Virus record (IMG/VR): IMGVR_UViG_3300033150_000846
Coordinates: 1-64,000 of that record
DNA from: a virus
Reading direction: 5' to 3' (one strand)
Length of the DNA stretch: 64,000 nucleotides
The notes beneath the pieces are model-generated. The model worked only from the letters and a program-made list of their open reading frames with translations. It made no database searches and was not told the DNA's origin. Positions 24,416-32,951 of this stretch are shown here, piece after piece; position 1 is the stretch's first letter; every line of letters starts with the position of its first letter. Both the position numbers and the translations under genes were made by a program.

Positions 24416-25252
24416 TTATTGGCATTCAATTCCTTTTTCGTTGAAGGCAAACGATAGTTGCTTGCTTGGAGGCAGTTCGTCAGTTGGGCAGAGCTCGACA
24501 TTGGAGGTTTGAGACACCTCAGGAGCAGCAGTACTGAGTACTACGGGAGCACTTCCTGCACTGCTTGGAGTTTGGCAGCGGGGTTCAAAGCTGAGGACGA
24601 TGGGGAGGATTTTGTTGGCAGTGTCTGCTGAGGTTTCGGTTCGTGGATCGGTAGTAACTGTGAAGTCACAGTAGTAGGGGTGAAGAGAGTTTTCGGAAGG
24701 GTGGCGGGCTTGCTTTCCGGTAAGGAAACGAACTGGAGCAGGATTGTGTACCCAAAAGATGCTGCCGTTGTGACGGCGGATTGCCTCAACTTCGTTGGGG
24801 AAGCGGACATCGTCAATGAGGATGAACCGATTCTTAACAGGGGGTAGGAAGAGTCGGCTTTTTGTGAAGAAGGCAGTTACCCAGTAGTTTGGGTCTTGGG
24901 CTCGGCGGTAAGAGGTGCCCCACCATTGAAGAAGCCAACGGACAAGAGGGGCAGGAGGCTTGATGTAGAGTAGCTCCGTTATGTCTTTCTTTCTCAAGGT
25001 GAGGTAGTACTGACCAATGGCGGCGGCTATGGTTTTAGCTTTGAGAGATGGAGGAGAGTTAAGGGGTCTTCCGAAGTAGAGGTCTCTTAGCTCGTCACGG
25101 ACGGCGTCGGCAAAGCTACGAACACAAGTCGAGGTTTGTGGGCGCTCCTTTAGGCGACGGGCTAAAGCATGGGCAATGGAGGTTTTACCGGCTCCGGCTT
25201 TACCTGCAAAGCCAACAAGGATTGGAGGCTTTTGTAAGGAGTTAGGTTGCAT
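24416..25252 (-). CDS. deoxynucleoside monophosphate kinase
   Basis: A 278-residue P-loop kinase: Walker A GFAGKAGAGKTS (about residues 14-25), a DDVRFPNEVEAI motif near 147-158 and HPSENSL near 184-190, the pattern of phage dNMP kinases related to T4 gene 1. These phosphorylate dNMPs, including hydroxymethyl or other modified ones, for DNA synthesis. The last 70 residues are a Ser/Pro-rich tail without homology that I see, beginning at the interspersed motif (24570-24584, read as PRCQT here). Confidence 0.8.
   Translation of the reverse strand: MQPNSLQKPPILVGFAGKAGAGKTSIAHALARRLKERPQTSTCVRSFADAVRDELRDLYFGRPLNSPPSLKAKTIAAAIGQYYLTLRKKDITELLYIKPPAPLVRWLLQWWGTSYRRAQDPNYWVTAFFTKSRLFLPPVKNRFILIDDVRFPNEVEAIRRHNGSIFWVHNPAPVRFLTGKQARHPSENSLHPYYCDFTVTTDPRTETSADTANKILPIVLSFEPRCQTPSSAGSAPVVLSTAAPEVSQTSNVELCPTDELPPSKQLSFAFNEKGIECQ
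24570..24584 (+). repeat. interspersed 15-bp motif, copy 8
   Basis: GTTTGGCAGCGGGGT on the + strand inside the leftward dNMP kinase gene, at the border of the kinase fold and its tail. Confidence 0.95.
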
Positions 25253-25649
25253 GGGTTGGTTCCTTTTCGTAGTAGATGGTTAGGGGAATCTTAGCTTTTT
25301 TGGTAAGTGCTACCATGTTGGCTGTACCCCTGGTTAGGGTGCTGCCTGCAGTGAATGCACATACGAAAGTGGGCCTTCCTTTGGTCAGCATTTCGCGGTT
25401 GCGTATCATCCCGGCTTTGCGCCCGTGTATTGACCACTTGGCTGGGAAGGCTAGTATTGGGACGTGGTTTTGTTTGGCCCAATCCTTAGCCATTGTGTCG
25501 GCACCGGCAGCTTCACCTTCAATGAGGAAGGAGAGACCTCCGCTTTTTTGGGCTATGTTGGTAAGGACCTGGTGTAGGAAGGCTTTGTCTTTCCAGGCTC
25601 TGCTGCCACAAACTAGGAGGCGAGGGCCTTTGGTGTTGTGAAGGCTCAT
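25242..25649 (-). CDS. DUF2493/SLOG-family protein (YspA/YAcAr-like)
   Basis: A 135-residue Rossmann-like protein with the DUF2493 pattern: LLVCGSRAWKD (residues 10-20), EGEAAGADTMAKDWA (residues 44-58), FPAKW..HGRKAGMIRNREML (residues 67-88) and LTRGTANM near 104. The SLOG superfamily binds nucleotides or nucleotide-derived ligands and occurs in phages and defence-related contexts; the ligand here is unknown. It overlaps the kinase by 11 nt. Confidence 0.8.
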   Translation of the reverse strand: MSLHNTKGPRLLVCGSRAWKDKAFLHQVLTNIAQKSGGLSFLIEGEAAGADTMAKDWAKQNHVPILAFPAKWSIHGRKAGMIRNREMLTKGRPTFVCAFTAGSTLTRGTANMVALTKKAKIPLTIYYEKEPTHAT

Positions 25650-25969
25650 TTTATCTTTCCTTGTTTATCGTTTATCTTTCGCGCGCTGAGCTTCAGCTCG
25701 TAGCCCAGCTCGTACAGCATGGCGGCAAGATCCCGAAGTAAAACCTCGCCACGAGACAAAAGCTTGTTGACAACCTGCTTACCATCGCTGATCCCGTAGT
25801 CCCGTGTCAGTTGCTCGCCAAGCCAATCTCTGCCGCAGTTTTCCTTCTCCAAGAACCGCGCCACCAGTTCTGCAGCATCAATGCCAGCACCGTGTACATA
25901 GTAGAGTCGGCGGTACGTTGGGCTTCGCATGAGCTTTTCGTGTGTAGTCATTTTAACTTTGTTTCTCAT
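25646..25969 (-). CDS. hypothetical protein, possible DNA-binding
   Basis: A 107-residue protein, His/Arg-rich at the start and helical, with a segment (QLTRDYGISDGKQVVNKLLSRGEVLLRDLAAML) of helix-turn-helix style. The start ATG at 25969 overlaps the TGA of the small gene upstream (ATGA), which favours it over the later in-frame ATG. Function unknown; a Cro/XRE-like regulator is possible. Confidence 0.55.
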   Translation of the reverse strand: MRNKVKMTTHEKLMRSPTYRRLYYVHGAGIDAAELVARFLEKENCGRDWLGEQLTRDYGISDGKQVVNKLLSRGEVLLRDLAAMLYELGYELKLSARKINDKQGKIK

Positions 25970-26136
25970 ATTTTAGAGGCTGCGACTGGTCCGAAGCGGT
26001 TCAGCCATTGTAAAAGGTTTTTGAATGGCTGCCCAATGAAGACTCTCCATACTGGAGGAGCAGCTATGATTTTGTGGTTGCTGTCGATGTCTACTTGTCC
26101 GGTCATCTTTGAGCAAGAGATGTAAAGTTTTTTCAT
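25966..26136 (-). CDS. small hypothetical protein
   Basis: A 56-residue protein, MKKLYISCSKMTGQVDID at the start and ending PVAASKI. The ATG is 2 bp before the phosphoesterase stop and the TGA overlaps the next ATG, so it fills the space between two genes exactly. No motif recognised. Confidence 0.55.
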   Translation of the reverse strand: MKKLYISCSKMTGQVDIDSNHKIIAAPPVWRVFIGQPFKNLLQWLNRFGPVAASKI

Positions 26137-26138
26137 TG

Positions 26139-26978
26139 TTAGTCTTCTGTTAGAAGGTAGTCGGGGGCTACGCCAAGTTTTTTGGAGGTTGATAGAGGAG
26201 CGTGGACGAACTCGGGGGTGATTGAGACTGTCAGGTGTTTGCCTTTTCGGGCTTGGGATAAGTGGAGGATGACGTGGGAGGCAGTTATTGGGCTGTACAG
26301 TTTTTCTTCCGCGTAACCGGTGCGTCCGTCATAGGCTGAGCCACAAGCAAACACTCTTGAGGAGATCCACTTTACCCGTCCGTTCTTGAGGGTTGCATAG
26401 ACGTTAGGGGGCCAAACTTCTCCACAACCGTGGCTATGGCCGGTAAGGATTATGTCTGCTAGAATGAAGGCTACTGGCTTGGTAGCTGCCTTGATTTTGC
26501 CGGTGTGCGTAGTAGCTACGCTTACACCGTGGTGAGCATAGAGAGAGGTTGTGGTTCGGCGATTGTTAGCTCCTTCCAAGCGAAGGCTTACCATGGCTGA
26601 GACGCCAGCGTAAGGTAAGTTGAGGGTTCTGCAAAGGACTTCATCCCACTCGACTCCAGTATCTTTGTCGATTCTGTCTCCGTGGTTTCCACGAATGCCG
26701 AAAAGGCCTTTGGTCATGACTGGCTTTAGGATGTTGTAGATGATTTTTAGTTGGGTGCCAGGATCGTACACTTGCTCGTGGACACGCCCTTTCGAAGACT
26801 TTGTTACGCATTCTCCTCCGTCACCAAGGTAGAGCCAGTATCCGATGGGGTCGTTCTTGACACGGTTGACCATGTGCTCTATGAACTGGAAGTCGCATTG
26901 CTTGGACCCAACATGCCAGTCCGTGAAGGGATAGATGTTTACTTTTGGTGTTTTAAACTTGAAGGTTAGATGTTTCAT
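26139..26978 (-). CDS. calcineurin-like metallophosphoesterase
   Basis: A 279-residue protein with all metallophosphoesterase motifs in order: DWHVGS (about residues 20-25), GDGGE near 52, GNHGDR near 97, and GHSHGCGEVW near 181. These place two metal ions for phosphodiester or phosphomonoester hydrolysis. Phage members are often annotated as SbcD-like nucleases or DNA repair exonucleases; the specific substrate is unknown. It overlaps the next leftward gene by 4 nt (ATGA type). Confidence 0.8.
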   Translation of the reverse strand: MKHLTFKFKTPKVNIYPFTDWHVGSKQCDFQFIEHMVNRVKNDPIGYWLYLGDGGECVTKSSKGRVHEQVYDPGTQLKIIYNILKPVMTKGLFGIRGNHGDRIDKDTGVEWDEVLCRTLNLPYAGVSAMVSLRLEGANNRRTTTSLYAHHGVSVATTHTGKIKAATKPVAFILADIILTGHSHGCGEVWPPNVYATLKNGRVKWISSRVFACGSAYDGRTGYAEEKLYSPITASHVILHLSQARKGKHLTVSITPEFVHAPLSTSKKLGVAPDYLLTED

Positions 26979-28111
26979 GTTTGAATGACTTTCTTGGTTT
27001 TCGGGTCTAGCTGTATAAGCTTTGCAGCTAGCAAAACTTTCTCAGCATTGACTATTTGGAGATTGTCATAGGTTTTGCGCAGGCGACGAAACACCCCTGC
27101 ACGAGTGGCAGGAAGGGCCTTTAGGTAATCTTGCTGGCACTGTCCCTCCTTGGACATGGGCTTGATTACGGTTTCTATGCTGGAGCATGTGTACCTCATG
27201 ATTTTATCAGCACACTCCATGTCATGCTCGTCGATGTAGTTCTTGTCTCTAGTGAAAGAGACGATAAGAGCCAACCGCAGCATTTGGTCCCTGGCGCGAC
27301 TGGCGTATTCCTGCATGGACGGAGCAAAGTACCTAAACCTATTATAATACCAATTAGCATAGTAGTCAATAGCTTTTTTGGTTGAAGGCACTGCTCTTGG
27401 CGTTTTCCGTGCTTCTGAGACAGCTTCTTGCGCCCATCGGTAGAAGTGTTGGATTGCAGCTTCCCGACGAAGAATCTCTTTTTTGGTGCCAAAGAGCTTT
27501 ACCCAGGGGACGAACTGTCGAGGGGCGGTTTCATGGACTACAACGAAGCGAGGGAAAAAGCCGCCTTCCATGGAACCACGGGGCATGTTGGTCTGTAGCC
27601 AAGCTGCTGTTGAGCCGAACATGCAGGACACAGTAGCATTTCGGATGTAGGAGTCTCCATCCTTTTGGGTTGAAAAGTCTACTTTGGGCTTTGTTGATAG
27701 AAGTTCTGTGATGAATTCGATCTTGCCGCTCTGGTACTCCTTTTTTCCAAAGAAGGCGGTTGCCTCTGGTGCTACGATTGCAGCAACCGCCGGGTTTCCT
27801 AAGCGGATTAGCTTAGTGCCTATGTACTCAACGGTCCTGCCTGCAATTACTGGAACGTCTAAGGTCTCTAGGAGTTTGACGCCCTCGTCGATTGAAGTAT
27901 CTTTGCCTATGCCGGAAGGGCCTACAAGAAAGATGGACAAGTTGGGGAAGACTTTCCATCTTTCCTGGTCAATCCAGCGTGAGCGGCCAAGGCTGACTCC
28001 TAAAGAGCTGAGGCACACCAAGGTTAGGAAAGAGGTTGGTGCCTCAAGGGAACTGAGACCGTCGAGGAACGTGTGTATTTGGCTGTCTTTTGGTATTATG
28101 GTCTCATTCAT
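26975..28111 (-). CDS. DUF3987-like P-loop ATPase
   Basis: A 378-residue protein with Walker A GPSGIGKDT at about residues 63-71 and a conserved FGSTAAWL..NMPRGSMEGGFFPRF segment near 166-190, the pattern of DUF3987/YfjI-like ATPases found in phages and plasmids next to primases and replication genes. It lacks a primase domain. It is probably a replication ATPase, perhaps helicase-like or a loader; the role is inferred from its location beside the polymerase. Confidence 0.7.
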   Translation of the reverse strand: MNETIIPKDSQIHTFLDGLSSLEAPTSFLTLVCLSSLGVSLGRSRWIDQERWKVFPNLSIFLVGPSGIGKDTSIDEGVKLLETLDVPVIAGRTVEYIGTKLIRLGNPAVAAIVAPEATAFFGKKEYQSGKIEFITELLSTKPKVDFSTQKDGDSYIRNATVSCMFGSTAAWLQTNMPRGSMEGGFFPRFVVVHETAPRQFVPWVKLFGTKKEILRREAAIQHFYRWAQEAVSEARKTPRAVPSTKKAIDYYANWYYNRFRYFAPSMQEYASRARDQMLRLALIVSFTRDKNYIDEHDMECADKIMRYTCSSIETVIKPMSKEGQCQQDYLKALPATRAGVFRRLRKTYDNLQIVNAEKVLLAAKLIQLDPKTKKVIQT

Positions 28112-28323
28112 TGGCCTTGGTAAAGGAGCTTTGCTTTTGAGATTTGGGCTTTGGTAGCTTCAAGGGAGGCTACCAGGTCCTTGTAGTGTTTGTAGGTGCT
28201 CAGTATGGCCAAGCATGTTGGGCATCCTCCACGTATCGCCCCTTCTCCCATTGTAGCAGGATTGTACCGCCTATGTCTAGGACACGTTAGGTGAATGCTC
28301 ATGGAGACTTTCTTTTTCCACAT
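28108..28323 (-). CDS. small Cys-rich protein with C-terminal coiled coil
   Basis: A 71-residue protein with CPRHRRYNPA...GGCPTC, a possible Cys/His metal site in the first 37 residues, and a helical coiled-coil-like tail (LVASLEATKAQISKAKLL). It overlaps the ATPase gene by ATGA. A downstream in-frame ATG (MSIHLTCP) is an alternative start. Function unknown. Confidence 0.5.
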   Translation of the reverse strand: MWKKKVSMSIHLTCPRHRRYNPATMGEGAIRGGCPTCLAILSTYKHYKDLVASLEATKAQISKAKLLYQGQ

Positions 28324-28329
28324 TGCTAC

Positions 28330-28611
28330 TCAACCGAGGTCTTCATAGGCGTCCAGCAGGCGATTCAGGATGACGCTTAGGTCTTCCGGGAGTTCTTGGC
28401 CATCGACAAGTAGGACCGGAGATGCTCCTTCTTTGTCGTAGTCTCTGTCGATCACGTCAAACAGTTGTCCGAGCAGGTCGAAAACTTCGCGCTCTCTTTC
28501 CTTTTTGTATGAGAGTGGTTCGAACACATCAATGGCCTCGTCTGACAGTTTGTATGAGACTATTGTAGCTTCATCGCCGAAGATGATGTCAGTGTTGTGT
28601 TTGGCAGTCAT
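28330..28611 (-). CDS. hypothetical acidic protein
   Basis: A 93-residue acidic protein, helical in its second half, with no motif I recognise. It sits between the polymerase and the small Cys-rich gene. Function unknown. Confidence 0.55.
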   Translation of the reverse strand: MTAKHNTDIIFGDEATIVSYKLSDEAIDVFEPLSYKKEREREVFDLLGQLFDVIDRDYDKEGASPVLLVDGQELPEDLSVILNRLLDAYEDLG

Positions 28612-28627
28612 TCTGATTGTACCTAAG

Positions 28628-31366
28628 TTACATTCTTATAGTGTGGATGGTTTGGCAGTCTCCCCATGACCGGCCCTTCCCGCTGTAGCCTACTTCTACT
28701 CCCAGCCTGAAGCCTTCAAGTTCACGCCAAGGTTGTGTAGCTACCGCAATGAGAGCTTTTGCTGCTTCTTCATGGGATTCGTCCGGACCTTGTACAACCA
28801 GCTCATCGTGGACTTGGATGCTAAGGTACCAGCCTTCTGGCAAGACTGCCGTTGTTGCTAAACGTAGTTGTTCAATTTCTTCTGAAAAACGCTCGGGGTG
28901 GAGAGCAATCATTATTCTGAGGACTATGTCTGCGAGGGAGGAGGCAGGCAAGAAAGCCAGCGCCTTGTTTTCCATGCGGGCCATGTTGAACCATCGTTTG
29001 CGGCCAAACGGGTTGACTAGGAAACCTTGTCTTTGGGCAAGTTTGATGGTTCGTTCTTGCCAAGCAGCAGTCTCGGGGTTGAGTTCAGTTGACCAAATGT
29101 GAATCATCCTCTTTACATCTTGGGCGGTTATCGAGGTGTAGCCTTCGTTGTGGATATACTCAAGGGTCTTCTTCCACTTGAGGCCGTAGTTCCTACCGTG
29201 GTTCACGATTTTGCCTAGTTTGTACAGGTGAGAGTTCTCTCCGTGTTTGCGGACAGGAACACCAAAGGCCCGAGTAGCAATGTCTTCATGTTCGTTGTAG
29301 CCAGGAGTGTGGAGGCGCTTGAGCCTGTCTGTGTCGTTAGCTAGAAAGGCGGTCAGCATGTTCTCCCCCTGGATTATGTCCGCCGTGATGAAACTGAAGG
29401 ATGGGTCATCGGGGACGAACAATTTGCGAATTTCTTTTGGTTGGTTTTGGATGTTGGGGTCTATGCCTCGACGTTGGCCGGAACAAGAGAGACGGCCTTC
29501 ACTCGTGCCATGGACCTTGAGGGAGAAAAAGACTCTGTCTACTTCTGTAAGGCCGTTCTTTGCAAATGTGTTGAGGAGAGTAGCCGTCTTCTTGATTTGG
29601 TCGAGGATGATGAATTCAGGGGCTTTGGTAGCCCAAAGTGTCCTGGCCGACTTGTCGGTTGCTATCTTGCCCGAAGGTGTAAGCTTCGCTTTCAGCCCTT
29701 TTGCCTCAATGTACTTGCGCAACTCAACCGGGCTATTCCAAGGACGTACAACTTTCTCAACATCTTCTGTAATGAGAGTTGCCTTCTTCATGACCCCAGG
29801 CTCTATCATCCGTCCACAGACTGGGCAGGGTTTGGCAGCGGGGTTCAAAAATGTGATTGGAGTGGGGTCATGGGCAGTTTTGTCTTTGACGAAGCCTTTA
29901 CAGATTTTTGTTTTGGCTTTCCAGGGAGCCCGGTCTTCAGGGATGCGCGTGAACTTCTTGTGTTTTTCTGTGTAGGGGCGGAGTTCGGGAGGGAGCTTGG
30001 CTTCCAGGGAGGCAATTTGGTTTGTGTACTCTTCCCTGATTTTGACGAGGGCGGTCTTGTCTATTTTGAGGCCCCTGTTGTTCATGTCTCGGCATATAAA
30101 GGCTGCCGGTATCGACACGTTTGTGTAGACGTGGCGCATGTTGTAGTGGTCTAAGAGGGTTTGGAGAGGTTTTGAAATTTGAAGGGAAGCGTCAGTGTCT
30201 CTGGCGTTGTAGAGAGCAAAGGCTTCTTGGGTAGAGGTACAGCCGCCGTAGCCGCCCAGTTCTCTTGGGATTGCGCTGGGTTGGTTCCAAGTTTTGTGTT
30301 GGGAAGAGAAGACGATGTTTCCTTTTTCGTCTTTGTGGGAAGAGGAGCCGCCCTTCCAAGCTACCTTGTTTGTAAATACACTGGCGACGAAAGCGAGAGA
30401 GTGGGGGAAGTCGGGCTGAACTAAATGCTGGATGAGCATTGTGTCGATGTACTTGGCTTTTACGTCCCATCCTAGTGCGTTGAAGTAGAGACTGTCAGCC
30501 CCGACTATGTTGTGGCCGATGAGAGCTTCTGCGTTTTCGAATATGCGTTTTAGTTCTTGGATGTAGGGCTCGACGAAGGGGACTACAATGGCAGTGTAAG
30601 GTTTGGCGGACAAACCGCAGAGGGTTATTTCGCCTGTGTTGGGGTCCCACTCAAAGTCGAAAGCGAACTTTTTGGGAGAGAAATTCTTTACTTCTTCTAT
30701 GGTTGGGGCAAGGTTGTAGTTCTCTGGGGGAACTGCTGGGTACCTTCTGAAGTCTACCGTGGCACACACCGAGAAAAGTTTAGAGTCACGAGCATGAGCG
30801 GCGGGGTGAATGGTAGGGATTACTAGGGGCTTGGAGGAGTGTAAAGAGCCACAGTCCAGGGGAAGAGGGGAACCTCTCCAAGTGTGAATGCCTTCTCGCT
30901 TTGTTAGGGCTTTCAGGGCTTTGTTGCCTAAAGCAATTATGCGTTGCCATTTTTGGGTCTTGAGGTATGGGAGCAGGTGATGGTTTCGGCAATACTTTAG
31001 AGCCGCGTAGGCATCTTCCTTGGGTGTGAAGGTCCAGTCAGGATCACCGGGAAAAATGTTCTTTGGCGGGCGGCACCCAATTACGTTAATGATATGGAAG
31101 ATAGATCTGTCTAGGCCTGCATTTCGTAGAAGGGAGTTTAACCAGCGGCCTGCCCCTCCAACAAAAGGTTGCCCAGCATAAACTTCGTCTTCACCGGCAG
31201 CTTCACCTACTAAGAGCTCTGGCCTAGTTCCTTTGTGGGGTGGGATGTAGCCTAGTGTGACGTGGGCTATTGGGCACTTTGCACAGAAGGAAGGCCTGTT
31301 CTTGTTTAGTTCGCTTCTTACTGAGGGGTCGAAGAAGGGGGCTAGCGCCTTGTCAACTTTTGGCAT
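28628..31366 (-). CDS. family A DNA polymerase fused to N-terminal uracil-DNA glycosylase-like domain
   Basis: A 912-residue fusion. Residues about 1-200 are a family 4/5-type uracil-DNA glycosylase: CAKC near 28, VGEAAGEDEVYAGQPFVGGAG near 53-73, GCRPPKN near 98 and HPAAH near 184. Next comes a 3'-5' exonuclease with DFEWD (ExoI), GHNIVGAD (ExoII) and YNARDTD (ExoIII), then the polymerase: motif A ADIIQGE, motif B KIVNHGRNYG, motif C QVHDELVV. The residue matching E. coli Pol I Phe762 is His (His723). It is the replicative polymerase of the phage. The interspersed motif at 29830 encodes NPAAK just before a CPVCGR segment between exonuclease and polymerase. Confidence 0.9.
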   Translation of the reverse strand: MPKVDKALAPFFDPSVRSELNKNRPSFCAKCPIAHVTLGYIPPHKGTRPELLVGEAAGEDEVYAGQPFVGGAGRWLNSLLRNAGLDRSIFHIINVIGCRPPKNIFPGDPDWTFTPKEDAYAALKYCRNHHLLPYLKTQKWQRIIALGNKALKALTKREGIHTWRGSPLPLDCGSLHSSKPLVIPTIHPAAHARDSKLFSVCATVDFRRYPAVPPENYNLAPTIEEVKNFSPKKFAFDFEWDPNTGEITLCGLSAKPYTAIVVPFVEPYIQELKRIFENAEALIGHNIVGADSLYFNALGWDVKAKYIDTMLIQHLVQPDFPHSLAFVASVFTNKVAWKGGSSSHKDEKGNIVFSSQHKTWNQPSAIPRELGGYGGCTSTQEAFALYNARDTDASLQISKPLQTLLDHYNMRHVYTNVSIPAAFICRDMNNRGLKIDKTALVKIREEYTNQIASLEAKLPPELRPYTEKHKKFTRIPEDRAPWKAKTKICKGFVKDKTAHDPTPITFLNPAAKPCPVCGRMIEPGVMKKATLITEDVEKVVRPWNSPVELRKYIEAKGLKAKLTPSGKIATDKSARTLWATKAPEFIILDQIKKTATLLNTFAKNGLTEVDRVFFSLKVHGTSEGRLSCSGQRRGIDPNIQNQPKEIRKLFVPDDPSFSFITADIIQGENMLTAFLANDTDRLKRLHTPGYNEHEDIATRAFGVPVRKHGENSHLYKLGKIVNHGRNYGLKWKKTLEYIHNEGYTSITAQDVKRMIHIWSTELNPETAAWQERTIKLAQRQGFLVNPFGRKRWFNMARMENKALAFLPASSLADIVLRIMIALHPERFSEEIEQLRLATTAVLPEGWYLSIQVHDELVVQGPDESHEEAAKALIAVATQPWRELEGFRLGVEVGYSGKGRSWGDCQTIHTIRM
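29830..29844 (+). repeat. interspersed 15-bp motif, copy 9
   Basis: GTTTGGCAGCGGGGT on the + strand inside the leftward polymerase gene, read as NPAAK on the coding strand. Confidence 0.95.
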
Positions 31367-32372
31367 TTCGTCCTTTCTGCGCTTCGAGGTACTGGGGGCT
31401 TACTGCCTTGAGAATGACTCTGTCAAGTTTGAGGTTGGAACGTTCGGCTACGGGACGGATTACTACTCCCTCACGAAGGTGGTCTGCACCTTCGATTTTT
31501 GTTTTTCCATCTATGTACTTTTGCACAGTAGGGGTGGAGTATGGGCCGAAGTAAAGGATTGGAGGTCTTCTTTGGAGGTCAAGGCCCAAGATTGAGTTGC
31601 GTTCGTCCAGGTTCAAGAACCTCATGTCAAGAGGATCGTAGATGTCGAAGAGTACGATTTTGTAAGGGTTGTCGGGGGTTGCTCCGTAGTGAAGATTTTG
31701 GACCATGCCAAAAACTTCCCCGTAGAAGATCTTGATGGGGTATCTTTGGGCAAGTTCTTTTACCCAAGGGTTTGCTTCAAGGGCTTGGTGGTAGGCATCC
31801 TTTTTGTTGTCTTCAGGAGGTTTTATCCACCTATGGCGGGAAGCAACGAAGAGTTTGGGAGTGCCGTCTTTGGCTTCTTGCCAAGTTACCCTGAAGTTCG
31901 TTCCGTGGATCTTCTCCGAGATTTCTACTTCTTCTCCATCCTGGAAAGAGGATGCGTACTTGTGCCAGTTTTCGATGTCGTAGGTTGGGCCGGTCAACGG
32001 TGGAGGCTCTCCAGCGGTAGGCTTGCCTACTAGTGGTGGAGGCTCATAGTGAGTTACGCCTAGAACTTTGGCAAAGTCTTTGCCTATTGGGGCTTCCGGA
32101 GGAATGGAGGGAAAGGCTGATAAGGGCATTAGCAAGCCTTGGCTCATCACGCCTCTGAATCTTCTGACAGTGACTCTGCCGTCTTTCAGGAAGCCAGGGG
32201 GAAGTACAGAGTCCGGGGGAAAGTAGATGCCCTTGTTGTCGTTTGCAAAGTCTTCGGTCCTGACGCAGACCGTGTACTTGTCGAAGACTTTGACAATGCT
32301 CAGATTGGTTGCGTTTGGGTGAGGTTCCAGTATGATTGGGACTACTTCACATCTGTGTGTGCTTACAGACAT
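31353..32372 (-). CDS. RNA ligase of the Rnl5 (DraRnl) type
   Basis: A 339-residue protein. Residues 1-135 are an OB-like N-terminal domain; the ligase domain then shows motif I EKIHGTNFRV (Lys about residue 155), motif IIIa YGEVFGMVQ near 216, motif IV REGVVIRP near 303 and motif V ILKAV near 321. The N-terminal OB plus nucleotidyltransferase order fits the Deinococcus DraRnl group (Rnl5) rather than T4 Rnl1 or Rnl2. Such ligases seal nicks with an RNA 3'-OH. In phages, RNA ligases often repair tRNAs cut by host defences; that role is inferred. CAAGGAG precedes the ATG. Confidence 0.8.
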   Translation of the reverse strand: MSVSTHRCEVVPIILEPHPNATNLSIVKVFDKYTVCVRTEDFANDNKGIYFPPDSVLPPGFLKDGRVTVRRFRGVMSQGLLMPLSAFPSIPPEAPIGKDFAKVLGVTHYEPPPLVGKPTAGEPPPLTGPTYDIENWHKYASSFQDGEEVEISEKIHGTNFRVTWQEAKDGTPKLFVASRHRWIKPPEDNKKDAYHQALEANPWVKELAQRYPIKIFYGEVFGMVQNLHYGATPDNPYKIVLFDIYDPLDMRFLNLDERNSILGLDLQRRPPILYFGPYSTPTVQKYIDGKTKIEGADHLREGVVIRPVAERSNLKLDRVILKAVSPQYLEAQKGRNAKS

Positions 32373-32383
32373 CTTAGCTCCTT

Positions 32384-32417
32384 GAAAAAAATGGGGGTAA
32401 GGCTAAGCCCTACCCCC
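32384..32417 (-). terminator. intrinsic terminator after the SSB-like gene
   Basis: On the - strand a stem GGGGGTAGGGC/GCCTTACCCCC is followed by ATTTTTTTC. Textbook intrinsic terminator, ending the short transcript that starts at the promoter at 32952-32980. Confidence 0.85.
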
Positions 32418-32432
32418 TTCCCTATAGGAGAC

Positions 32433-32446
32433 ACAACGCTGTCATT
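32433..32446. repeat. 14-bp direct repeat flanking the SSB-like gene, copy A
   Basis: ACAACGCTGTCATT, spanning the end of the SSB-like gene. An identical copy sits before the gene at 32937-32950. Confidence 0.85.
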
Positions 32447-32921
32447 CTGTGGGCTCTTCGAGTGCAGAGGCTTCTGTGTAGGGTTGGACTTCGAACCAGT
32501 TCACAGAAACCTCAACGTTTTCGCCTTCGCCAGTAGTTCTTACCTGGCAAGTGACGCAAGGTTTAGTGGTGTCGAGTTTCTTGAGCCAATCGTCAAAGTC
32601 GCCATCTTGTTCAATTCCCGTAGCATCGGCAATACGCCGAAGTGCTTTGAACGTTGCAGGGCGGGGCCACAATGTGCCCCGAATAGAACGTCCGGAAAGT
32701 GTAGGATGATCGATGATGACTACTCTGTAAGGGATTCTGTCGCCCTTCACATCACCGGCCATTGCTTCACCAGCCATGACCTTTGGGTCATCTTCCTTGT
32801 AGAAGTAAGGGCGGCGCTCAATGTTCATGATGCGAAGGTTGTAGATCCCGGTTTCAATAGGCTCGAACTCCGGATTGATATCAGGAAGGTTAAGGTGTTC
32901 AAATGTAGAAGGTTGATCCAT
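32442..32921 (-). CDS. putative single-stranded DNA-binding protein (DUF669-like)
   Basis: A 159-residue protein with beta-rich core (GIYNLRIMNIERRPYF...RIPYRVVIIDHP...IRGTLW) followed by a small helical region and an acidic C terminus (ALEEPTE), all expected for a phage SSB with OB-like fold. It sits beside the Sak4-like ATPase, as SSB-like genes often do. It has its own promoter, terminator and a flanking 14-bp direct repeat, so it seems to be transcribed as a single strong unit. Confidence 0.65.
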   Translation of the reverse strand: MDQPSTFEHLNLPDINPEFEPIETGIYNLRIMNIERRPYFYKEDDPKVMAGEAMAGDVKGDRIPYRVVIIDHPTLSGRSIRGTLWPRPATFKALRRIADATGIEQDGDFDDWLKKLDTTKPCVTCQVRTTGEGENVEVSVNWFEVQPYTEASALEEPTE

Positions 32922-32936
32922 GTTGTTCTCCGTTGT

Positions 32937-32950
32937 ACAACGCTGTCATT
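32937..32950. repeat. 14-bp direct repeat flanking the SSB-like gene, copy B
   Basis: ACAACGCTGTCATT, at the predicted transcription start of the SSB-like gene (about 32945). It could be an operator. Confidence 0.85.
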
Positions 32951-32951
32951 T

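Noticed and set aside
29441-30154. Long rightward open frames opposite the DNA polymerase
   Set aside because: They are antisense shadows of the polymerase gene with no ribosome site and implausible composition.
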